Positions 1 through 4,728 of a DNA stretch of 5,176 nt are shown one piece after another. This stretch comes from DATFPQ01 sp035264765 (GTDB taxonomy: Bacteria; Actinomycetota; Actinomycetes; Actinomycetales; Angustibacteraceae), in contig DATFPQ010000085.1 in assembly GCA_035264765.1 (NCBI GenBank), positions 1 to 5,176 on the forward strand. Reading direction: 5' to 3'. The position numbers were made by a program, and so were the translations under genes. The stretch's first letter is position 1; every line of letters begins with the position of its first letter. The notes beneath the pieces were generated by a model. That model did no database searches, was not told the origin of the DNA, and saw only the letters and a program-made list of their open reading frames with translations.

Positions 1-1
1 G

Positions 2-364
2 ACGGTCCCGGACAACGTGTGGGACGGCGTCGCCGCGCGCACGCTGCTCGACCTGTTCCCGCCGCGGGACGACGTCGAGGACGTCATGGTCTGGGCCGAG
101 TTCGGCTACTCGGCCAGCCTGCGGATGGAGGACCTCGCCTCGCCGCGGGCGATCCTGGCGACGCACCACGGCGGCGAGCCGCTCACGCCCGAGCACGGCT
201 ACCCGCTGCGCCTCGTCGTCCCGCACCTGTACGCCTGGAAGGGCCCGAAGTGGGTGCGGGCGATCGAGTACCTCACCGAGCCGGGGCGGGGGTTCTGGGA
301 GGAGCGGGGCTACCACGCCCACGGCGATCCGTGGCGTGAGGAGCGGTACGCCTACCAGGAGTGA
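2..364 (+). CDS. Sulfite oxidase-like molybdopterin-dependent oxidoreductase, C-terminal part (5' end outside window)
   Basis: The last 120 codons of a gene whose start lies left of the window; the frame is open from base 2 and ends in TGA at 362-364. The protein matches the C-terminal part of the small, cytochrome-free sulfite-oxidase-like enzymes (oxidoreductase molybdopterin-binding domain, YuiH/YedY-like). Recognisable stretches are ATHHGGEPLTPEHGYPLRLV, then PHLYAWKGPKWVRAIEYL, then a GFWEERGYHAHGDPW tail. In this family such residues line the molybdopterin and active-site pocket, and the Cys that ligates molybdenum lies in the missing N-terminal part, so catalytic competence cannot be judged. 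The family average is roughly 200 residues, so more than half is visible. The physiological substrate is unknown for most of these enzymes. A GTG at 17-19 could be read as a start but lies inside the conserved domain, so I treat it as an internal Val. The gene converges on the secreted-protein gene. Confidence 0.88.
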   Translation, partial: TVPDNVWDGVAARTLLDLFPPRDDVEDVMVWAEFGYSASLRMEDLASPRAILATHHGGEPLTPEHGYPLRLVVPHLYAWKGPKWVRAIEYLTEPGRGFWEERGYHAHGDPWREERYAYQE

Positions 365-367
365 GCG

Positions 368-406
368 GACAGGGGCCGCGCCCCTCGAGGGGACCCGGCC
401 CTTGTC
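368..406. terminator. Probable bidirectional terminator hairpin between convergent genes
   Basis: Bases 368-378 pair with 396-406 over 11 positions (ten Watson-Crick, one G-T at 372/402). Inside the loop, 381-392 is a self-complementary CCCCTCGAGGGG. An alternative small hairpin, AGGGGC-CGC-GCCCCT, lies at 371-385. The structure starts four bases after the plus-strand stop and 16 bases beyond the minus-strand stop, where a shared terminator would sit. Neither side has a U-tract, which is common for actinobacterial terminators, so efficiency is uncertain. Confidence 0.65.
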
Positions 407-422
407 GGTCAAGACGCTCTCG

Positions 423-923
423 TCAGCAGGCGCCCCGAACGTTCGGGAGCAGGCATCCCGTGGCGAACGTCCCGGGGATCGACTCGGTGACGTTGTTGGT
501 CGTATCGGTGATCGCGACGTTGCTGTACGTCACCTGGGCGAGCTCTAGGCTCTGCCCCGGCGGGCAGGAGAAGCTCCCTGCGCCCGGCGCCCTGATCGTG
601 AGAGAGGCTGTCACCTGACCGTTCTTGCCGGAGGGGAAGGTTCCGGTCGCGGTGACCGGCTCGGTGACGCTGGTCTTGTTCGCTGCGCTCGGGTTGGCCC
701 CGCCGCGGTTGACGCAGACGTACGTTGCGGTCGCGTCCGCGGAAGCAACGTACGTGGTGAGCTGGTTCGTCCCCAGCCCGGCCTCCTTGAAAGAGACCAC
801 CAGGTTCGTACCACTCAGTTCCGCACTCGCCCGGACAAAGTGCGGTGAGTCCGCCTGAGCCGGTTGCGCCGTCACGAACAGGAACAGCAGGGGGGCGAAG
901 ATCAGGACAAGCACTCGCTTCAT
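423..923 (-). CDS. Small secreted protein of unknown function with four cysteines
   Basis: A 166-residue protein with a clear Sec signal peptide: MKR, a hydrophobic core over residues 4-19, and an AQA|D cleavage site after Ala24, leaving a mature chain of about 142 residues. The mature part is rich in Thr, Ser, Asn and Val with alternating polar and hydrophobic residues, suggesting a beta-sandwich. Its four cysteines (C70, C120, C157, C166) could form two disulfides; the last is the C-terminal residue. There is no sortase motif, lipobox or second membrane segment, so it should be released or wall-associated. I recognise the type (small actinobacterial secreted proteins) but no function. The ATG at 921-923 is chosen because it places the signal peptide at the N-terminus and has a weak GGGA ribosome site (930-933) six bases upstream. 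A start at 1031 would add 36 untypical residues. It may be transcribed alone from the long leader upstream and appears to end at the 368-406 hairpin. Confidence 0.85.
   Translation of the reverse strand: MKRVLVLIFAPLLFLFVTAQPAQADSPHFVRASAELSGTNLVVSFKEAGLGTNQLTTYVASADATATYVCVNRGGANPSAANKTSVTEPVTATGTFPSGKNGQVTASLTIRAPGAGSFSCPPGQSLELAQVTYSNVAITDTTNNVTESIPGTFATGCLLPNVRGAC
434..447. repeat. 14-bp perfect palindrome inside the 3' end of the secreted-protein gene
   Basis: CCCGAACGTTCGGG reads identically on both strands. It lies within the last dozen codons of the secreted-protein gene (around Leu-Pro-Asn-Val-Arg), 9 bases before its stop codon. It could be a small protein-binding site or fold as a short hairpin that contributes to 3'-end processing, or it may be a chance effect of codon choice. 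Confidence 0.5.
718..755. repeat. 11-bp perfect inverted repeat inside the secreted-protein gene
   Basis: ACGTACGTTGC (718-728) and GCAACGTACGT (745-755) are exact reverse complements separated by 16 bases. On the coding strand the two arms encode the peptides Thr-Tyr-Val-Ala and Ala-Thr-Tyr-Val. Because ACGTACGT is itself palindromic, the same codon choice for a repeated Thr-Tyr-Val produces an inverted repeat automatically. It would fold as a stable hairpin in the mRNA. Confidence 0.6.
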
Positions 924-933
924 CGGAAGTCCC

Positions 934-967
934 GTCAGTAAAGAATTGTTGGCAGTAAAGGGTTGTA
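934..967. repeat. Two tandem 17-bp imperfect repeats just upstream of the secreted-protein start
   Basis: Unit one (934-950, GTCAGTAAAGAATTGTT) and unit two (951-967, GGCAGTAAAGGGTTGTA) match at 13 of 17 positions and share CAGTAAAG. They end 11 bases before the start codon of the secreted-protein gene, in its presumed 5' leader. The second unit is also part of a hairpin, GGCAGTA (951-957) with TACTGCC (966-972). The pair could be an operator or a leader structure affecting translation. Confidence 0.5.
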
Positions 968-972
968 CTGCC
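951..972 (-). promoter_or_regulatory. Leader hairpin upstream of the secreted-protein gene
   Basis: GGCAGTA (951-957) and TACTGCC (966-972) form a perfect 7-bp stem with an 8-base loop. In the minus-strand transcript it would sit 28-49 bases before the ATG at 923 and so could influence ribosome access or RNA stability. It has no match to a riboswitch class that I recognise, and a dyad operator in DNA is an equally good reading. Confidence 0.4.
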
Positions 973-1033
973 AGCGCGCCGAAAAGGGACGCCCTGCTGT
1001 GGGAATGTCCCGAGGGCGAACCGCGCTGCATTC

Positions 1034-1062
1034 ATCGTTCTAAGTATGTCAACAGCGGTCAA
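1034..1062 (-). promoter_or_regulatory. Weak candidate promoter for the secreted-protein gene, with a doubled TTGAC box
   Basis: On the minus strand TTGACC (1062-1057) and TTGACA (1052-1047) occur 10 bases apart. From the first box, a 17-base spacer leads to AACGAT (1039-1034), which matches the TATAAT consensus at only three of six positions; the second box has no acceptable -10 at normal spacing. The 10-base period equals one helical turn, so the two boxes could instead be a direct-repeat activator site. This would give a leader of about 100 bases. Confidence 0.3.
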
Positions 1063-1198
1063 TGGTCCCGCGGTGGCGGGTACCTGACACGCTCCTCGCC
1101 CGGGGTAGCAAAGGGTTGATAAACAGCACTTATCGTTCGAGAAAGAGAGAAACGATGCTTACGTCAAACGCACCCCTCTGGTGCCGGCGCGTACGCAC

Positions 1199-1219
1199 CC
1201 CGGATCGGCGCCGTCCGGG
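1199..1219 (-). terminator. Possible terminator or structured element downstream of the DUF4177 gene
   Basis: CCCGGA (1199-1204) pairs exactly with TCCGGG (1214-1219), and the interior contains the palindrome CGGCGCCG (1206-1213), giving a compact G/C hairpin. It lies about 117 bases beyond the DUF4177 stop. A second, weaker hairpin nearer the stop (GGGCCGG at 1260-1266 with CCGG-A-CCC at 1273-1280, one bulged A) is an alternative end point. There is no U-tract. Confidence 0.35.
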
Positions 1220-1335
1220 CCCTCGCCTCGTCCCGGATCCACGCGGGCGCCGAAGAGCGGGGCCGGACGTCACCGGACCCAGGAGGGGTTCATGGACGCA
1301 CCCCTACCCCATAATGAGCGAACGGACGTCGTGGG

Positions 1336-1530
1336 TCAGGGCCGCTCGAACGTCACCAGTACGCCCTCGACCCCGCCAGGACCAACCCGGCCCTTGACCT
1401 CGACGGCGGTGATCGCCTTGAGCGTCCAGCCCTGCTGACCGTGCTCGTTGAGCACCTTCTCCAGCTTTTCGCCGGACATCTTGCCCCCGAGCAGGCCCTC
1501 TCTCAGTTCCACGACCTTGTACTGCGGCAT
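1336..1530 (-). CDS. DUF4177 domain-containing small protein
   Basis: A 64-residue protein that is essentially one DUF4177 domain. The N-terminal strand is MPQYKVVELREG, followed by a basic/acidic segment with a predicted helix (GEKLEKVLNEHGQQGW, residues 20-35) and a C-terminal sheet part ending in VLVTFERP. The Gln-Gly-Trp that closes the helix and leads into the next strand is typical of the family, and the length is normal. Function is unknown for the family; these are small cytosolic alpha/beta proteins. There is no signal peptide or membrane segment. The ATG at 1528-1530 is well supported by GAGAGGAG (1544-1537) six bases upstream, one of the best ribosome sites in the window. A longer frame starting at 1558 is out of phase and is a shadow. 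The gene shares its direction with the transporter upstream, but a 115-base gap makes a common operon only possible. Confidence 0.85.
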   Translation of the reverse strand: MPQYKVVELREGLLGGKMSGEKLEKVLNEHGQQGWTLKAITAVEVKGRVGPGGVEGVLVTFERP

Positions 1531-1645
1531 GGTGCGCTCCTCTCGTCGAGCGGCTCATCCTGCCAACGTCCGCCCCGAAGCCGCTAGATCGCTGGCCCTT
1601 CGAACGGACCCGATTCCGTCACCTGGCCGGTATCCGGTGGCGGGA
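1531..1645. other. Transporter-DUF4177 intergenic gap
   Basis: 115 bases between the transporter stop and the DUF4177 start. Apart from the DUF4177 ribosome site I see only a weak CCGG-TAT-CCGG hairpin just past the transporter stop (near 1627-1637). No clear -35/-10 pair was found on the minus strand, so whether DUF4177 has its own promoter is undecided. Confidence 0.4.
1537..1544 (-). promoter_or_regulatory. Strong ribosome binding site of the DUF4177 gene
   Basis: On the minus strand GAGAGGAG sits six bases before the ATG at 1530, near-consensus for 16S rRNA pairing. It fixes the start of the 64-residue reading and argues that this small gene is translated in its own right. Confidence 0.75.
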
Positions 1646-2617
1646 TCAGGTCCGCTCGCGGACGGTCGGCGGGTCGGCGACCGCGGCCGCCGGGTGCGGC
1701 TCACCGGCGCCGCTGCGGGCGGGAGTGAGCTCGACGACGTACATGGCAGCGAGGACGAGCAGCCCGCCGCCGAGCATCCGCCAGGTCAGGTGCTCCCCGC
1801 CGAGCAGGACCGCGAACAGCGCCGCGAACACCGGCTCCATCGTCATGATGATCGCGGCCCGGGTGGACGACAGGTGGGCCTGCGCCCAGGTCTGCACGAC
1901 GAGGGTGCCCGCGCCGGCGACCACGGCCGTGTACAGGACGGCGGCCCATGCGGCGCCCGATGCGGGAAGCGTGACGCCGCCGGGCAACGCCGCAAGCGTG
2001 CACAGCCCCGCGATGGCGACCATCTGCATCGTGGCCAGGCCGACCGCGTCTCGAGCGTCCGACCAGGCGCCCAGCCCGACAATGTGAATTGCGTAGAGCG
2101 CCGCGCAGGCCAGCACGAGCAGCTCGCCAGTGCCCACCGAGAAGCCGCGCAGCGCGAGCAGCGCCAGGCCACCGGCCGACATCGCCACCGCCAGCCAGGT
2201 CGTGGACGGTGGGCGGTGGCGCAGCACCACGGCGGCGATCACCGGCGTCAGGACGACGTACATGCCGGTGATGAACCCGCTGACCGCGGCGGGCGTGACC
2301 GCAAGCCCCAGGGTCTGCAGCACCTGGGCCGCGCCGTAGACGGCGCCGAGCGCGAGTCCCTGCCGGACGTGCGGTCGGCCGAGCCGGCGCAGTGGCCGCC
2401 AGAAGAGGACGAGCATGACCGCCGCCGCCACTGCGAAACGCACGGCCAGGAAGTCGGCCACCGGCATGGTGGCGACGACGTCCTTGATCAGGACGAACGT
2501 GCTGCCCCACACGGCGGTCACGGCGACCAGGCCGGCCGCCGCCGTGGCGGTAGTGCGGCGCGAGTCGCCGCGTGGCGGCGCAGCGGGGAAGCCGGGCCGG
2601 ACGACGGGCTCGGTCAC
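1646..2617 (-). CDS. EamA/DMT-superfamily transporter
   Basis: A 323-residue integral membrane protein with about ten hydrophobic segments (roughly residues 25-44, 54-73, 86-105, 112-132, 140-157, 163-183, 193-212, 222-242, 255-272 and 279-296), arranged as two EamA repeats. The first repeat opens with VWGSTFVLIKD (36-46). The second closes with the classic MTMEPVFAALFAVLLGGEHL (258-277) and a GGG-containing last helix. Length and topology are normal for the drug/metabolite transporter superfamily, whose members export amino acids, metabolites or drugs; the substrate cannot be read from sequence. The C-terminal 25 residues are a polar, Pro/Ala-rich tail. The GTG at 2615-2617 is chosen because it lies four bases after the kinase stop (TGA-gcgc-GTG) and leaves a short cytoplasmic N-terminus. 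Its ribosome site (GGTGG) is weak, so translation is probably coupled to the kinase. A functional link to wall sensing is not shown by the sequence. Confidence 0.9.
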   Translation of the reverse strand: MTEPVVRPGFPAAPPRGDSRRTTATAAAGLVAVTAVWGSTFVLIKDVVATMPVADFLAVRFAVAAAVMLVLFWRPLRRLGRPHVRQGLALGAVYGAAQVLQTLGLAVTPAAVSGFITGMYVVLTPVIAAVVLRHRPPSTTWLAVAMSAGGLALLALRGFSVGTGELLVLACAALYAIHIVGLGAWSDARDAVGLATMQMVAIAGLCTLAALPGGVTLPASGAAWAAVLYTAVVAGAGTLVVQTWAQAHLSSTRAAIIMTMEPVFAALFAVLLGGEHLTWRMLGGGLLVLAAMYVVELTPARSGAGEPHPAAAVADPPTVRERT

Positions 2618-2621
2618 GCGC

Positions 2622-4586
2622 TCAAACCACCGTCAGCGTAATCATCGAGCCGGCCGGCACGCGCGCACCGGGCTGGGGGTCCTGAGCGCGGACCGTGCCG
2701 AAGAACCCGCCGAGCACCTTCTCGGTCGCCACCGAGAAGCCCTGCTCCTGTAGCACGCGGGTCGCCGCGTCGAGCTGTTGGCCGACGACGCTCGGCACGG
2801 TGACGAGACGCGGGCCCTTGGAGACGACCAGCCGTACGGTCGTCCCACGCCTGCCCGTGCCGGCCGACGGCGACTGGCTGACGACGTCGCCCTTGTCGAC
2901 CGTGTCACTGAACTGCTCGGTGCGGGTGACCTTGAAGCCGGCACGGGTGAGCGCCGTGCTGGCCTCCTCGCCCGGCTTGCCGACGTACGACCGCACCGGG
3001 ATCGGGCGCGGGCCCCGGCTCACGACGAGGTCGACGTCGGTGCCGCGGCGCACCAGGGTGCCGGGGCCGACCGACGCCGAGACGACCTCGCCCTCCGGGA
3101 CGTCCTCGTCGTAGGCGCGCCGGACGTCCCCGACGTCGAGCCGCTCGTTCTCCAGCGCCTTACGCGCGGCCGACTGCGTGCGTCCGGTCAGCTTCGGGAC
3201 GGCGTACCGCTCCTGGCCCTTGGAGACGACGAGCGTCACCGTGCCGTTCTTCCGCAGTCGTGAGCCCTCGGTCGGGTCCGCCCGCACGACGTTGCCGCTG
3301 GGCACGGCCTCGTCGAAGGCGGTGGTGAGGTCGGGGTCAAGCCCTCGGGCCTGCAGCGCCTGCTCGGCCTGCGCCTCGGTCAGGCCCGAGACGCGCGGCA
3401 CGGTGGTGAAGGCCCCCGGGCCCGCGCCGACGTACCAGGCCCCGACGCCGAGCAGCACCGCCAGCACCAGGACCGCGACCAGGGCCCAGCGGCCGCGGCG
3501 GCGTGGACCGCGTGGGGTCGGCGGTGCCGGCAGGTCGCGGGTGTCGAAGGCCACGGTGGCACCGTCAAGCCGATCGGCGCTTGTGGCTCCGGTGGCGCCG
3601 GTGGGGTCCTGGGCGGCCAGCGCGTGGGTGTCCGTTGCGGCGCCGGCCGCGGTCTCGGTGTGGGCCCCCGCTGCAACTCCCGCAGCGGCGTTCTTCGATT
3701 GGCCCGCGGGCAGCGCTGCACGGGAGTCCAGGTCGGCGGCACTCATCCGGTGGCGCGTCTCGCGGACCAGCATGAGCAGCTCGCGGGCGTCCGCGGGGCG
3801 CTGCTGCGGGTCGCGGGCGGCGGCCTCCGCGACCAGCTCGTCCATCGCCCGCGGGATGCCGGGCGCCCGCGAGGACGGCGCGGGGACCTCGCTGGTGACG
3901 TGCTGGAAGGCGACCTGTACCGCCGTCTCACCCTCGAACGGCTTGGTGCCGGTGAGCATCTCGAACAGCAGGACACCCGCGGCGTACACGTCGCTGCGCG
4001 CGTCCGCCAGGCCGCGCTCGACCTGCTCGGGCGCCAGGTAGGCGACGGTGCCGAGCAGCAGGCCGGTCTGGCTGGTGGTGGCGCTGTTGACGGCCCGCGC
4101 AAGACCGAAGTCCGCGACCTTGAGCCGCCCGTCGTCCGCCAGCAGGACGTTCTCGGGCTTGACGTCCCGGTGCACCAGCCCGGCGGCGTGGGCGGCGCCG
4201 AGCGCGTCCAGCACGGGCTCCATCACGTCGAGCGCCTCGCGCGGGCTGAGGGTGCCGCGCTCGCGCATCAGGTCGCGCAGGGTGCGTCCGGGCACGTACT
4301 CCATCGCGAGGAACGCCACCCCGTCGTGCTCGCCCTGGTCGTAGACGTGGACCACACCGGGGTGGGTCAGCCTGGCGGCGGAGCGGGCCTCCCGGATGAA
4401 CCGCTGCAGGAACTCGTCGTCGTCCGCGAGGTTGCCGTGCATGACCTTCAGCGCGACCTTGCGGTCCAGCCGCTGGTCGATCGCGAGGTAGACGGTGGCC
4501 ATCCCACCGCGAGCGATCCGCGCCTGCACGGCGTAGCGCCCGTCGAGCAGCTGCCCGACGAGGGGGTCTGCCACCCGCGCGCCCAC
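2622..4586 (-). CDS. Transmembrane Ser/Thr protein kinase with four PASTA domains (Stk1/PknB family, PknL-like)
   Basis: A 654-residue membrane kinase. Cytoplasmic kinase domain, about residues 17-275: Gly-loop IARGGMATVY (24-33), Lys47 in VALKVM, helix-C Glu66, catalytic HRDVKPEN (139-146), DFG (159-161), activation-loop TTSQT (170-174), GT (179-180), APE (185-187) and SDVYAAG. All catalytic residues are present; the first Gly of the loop is Ala25. A low-complexity Ala/Gly/Thr linker (281-360) leads to basic PRRRGR and one membrane helix (about 367-386). Outside the cell follow four PASTA repeats (about 393-456, 458-524, 526-591, 593-654), the last ending at the C-terminus. Such kinases autophosphorylate on the activation loop and respond to peptidoglycan. 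The opening DPLVG...DGRY and IARGGM resemble actinobacterial PknL as I remember it, and the neighbours are not those of the division-cluster pknB. The GTG at 4586 is preferred over the in-frame GTG at 4574 because a TAGAAT box lies six bases before it. The transporter follows after four bases. Confidence 0.95.
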   Translation of the reverse strand: MGARVADPLVGQLLDGRYAVQARIARGGMATVYLAIDQRLDRKVALKVMHGNLADDDEFLQRFIREARSAARLTHPGVVHVYDQGEHDGVAFLAMEYVPGRTLRDLMRERGTLSPREALDVMEPVLDALGAAHAAGLVHRDVKPENVLLADDGRLKVADFGLARAVNSATTSQTGLLLGTVAYLAPEQVERGLADARSDVYAAGVLLFEMLTGTKPFEGETAVQVAFQHVTSEVPAPSSRAPGIPRAMDELVAEAAARDPQQRPADARELLMLVRETRHRMSAADLDSRAALPAGQSKNAAAGVAAGAHTETAAGAATDTHALAAQDPTGATGATSADRLDGATVAFDTRDLPAPPTPRGPRRRGRWALVAVLVLAVLLGVGAWYVGAGPGAFTTVPRVSGLTEAQAEQALQARGLDPDLTTAFDEAVPSGNVVRADPTEGSRLRKNGTVTLVVSKGQERYAVPKLTGRTQSAARKALENERLDVGDVRRAYDEDVPEGEVVSASVGPGTLVRRGTDVDLVVSRGPRPIPVRSYVGKPGEEASTALTRAGFKVTRTEQFSDTVDKGDVVSQSPSAGTGRRGTTVRLVVSKGPRLVTVPSVVGQQLDAATRVLQEQGFSVATEKVLGGFFGTVRAQDPQPGARVPAGSMITLTVV

Positions 4587-4592
4587 CCGGCG

Positions 4593-4623
4593 ATTCTACG
4601 GGCGGCGCGAGGACCCTGGTCTC
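4593..4623 (-). promoter_or_regulatory. Candidate leaderless promoter of the kinase gene
   Basis: On the minus strand TAGAAT (4598-4593) matches TATAAT at five of six positions and fits the actinobacterial TANNNT pattern. Only six bases separate it from the G of the GTG at 4586, so transcription would start at or next to the start codon and produce a leaderless mRNA. No good Shine-Dalgarno sequence precedes the GTG, which agrees. The -35 is poor: GAGACC (4623-4618), with a 19-base spacer. Confidence 0.55.
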
Positions 4624-4654
4624 GCGGCGCGCGGGCACCGGAGGGTGCGGCGCC

Positions 4655-4683
4655 GGTGGCGCTGCGGCGGGGGTGGCGCTGCG
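4655..4683. repeat. 12-bp direct repeat in the transglycosylase-kinase gap
   Basis: GGTGGCGCTGCG occurs at 4655-4666 and again at 4672-4683, a period of 17 bases. It adjoins a second direct-repeat pair. The copies lie between the transglycosylase stop and the candidate kinase promoter. A 6-bp dyad (CACCGG 4636-4641 with CCGGTG 4653-4658) overlaps the first copy and might act as a weak terminator for the upstream gene. Confidence 0.5.
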
Positions 4684-4685
4684 CC

Positions 4686-4719
4686 GGCCCGGGCAAGCGG
4701 TGGCGGCCCGGGCAAGCGG
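4686..4719. repeat. 15-bp direct repeat next to the transglycosylase stop
   Basis: GGCCCGGGCAAGCGG occurs at 4686-4700 and exactly again at 4705-4719, a period of 19 bases. Each copy contains the palindrome GCCCGGGC. It starts 9 bases past the transglycosylase stop on the minus strand. It may be a simple tandem duplication, an RNA 3'-end structure, or a protein-binding array upstream of the kinase promoter. Confidence 0.6.
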
Positions 4720-4728
4720 CCGGACGCC

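Larger units (their letters stand above)
924..1335. other. 412-base non-coding stretch with hairpins and short repeats
   Basis: No convincing gene is present; open frames here give Arg/Pro/Gly-rich peptides typical of non-coding GC-rich DNA. The 924-1160 part is more A/T-containing than its surroundings. Structures seen in addition to the separately listed ones: an imperfect dyad at 1125-1159 (AGCA-bulge-TCGTT pairing with AACGATGCT); a 15-base repeat on the minus strand (GAACGAT... at 1040-1026 and 1138-1124, 12 of 15 identical); a GGTGC/GCACC dyad (1180-1184 with 1195-1199); and a weak minus-strand promoter-like pair, CTGACC (1339-1334) and CATTAT (1316-1311), with a 17-base spacer. Confidence 0.6.

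Noticed and set aside
17..19. GTG as the true start of the molybdopterin enzyme
   Set aside because: It lies within conserved domain sequence and the frame is open to the left edge, so the gene is cut by the window.
924..1031. N-terminal extension of the secreted protein to a start at 1031
   Set aside because: It would put 36 polar residues before a normal signal peptide; the ATG at 923 has better placement and a ribosome site.
409..1062. 217-codon minus-strand frame overlapping the secreted-protein gene
   Set aside because: Out of phase with the signal-peptide frame; the peptide is Arg/Gly-rich with no domain, typical of a shadow.
924..1335. Riboswitch or small RNA gene in the non-coding stretch
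   Set aside because: Hairpins are present, but none matches a class whose conserved core I can recognise; only listed as structure.
1155..1397. Plus-strand frame from an ATG preceded by GAGAGA
   Set aside because: Arg/Pro-rich translation with no recognisable fold, and it runs antisense into the DUF4177 gene; treated as non-coding.
1448..2641. 397-codon plus-strand frame opposite the transporter gene
   Set aside because: Long open shadow frames are expected opposite GC-rich genes; its translation is rich in Arg, Gly, Asp and His with no domain, while the minus strand encodes a clear EamA protein.
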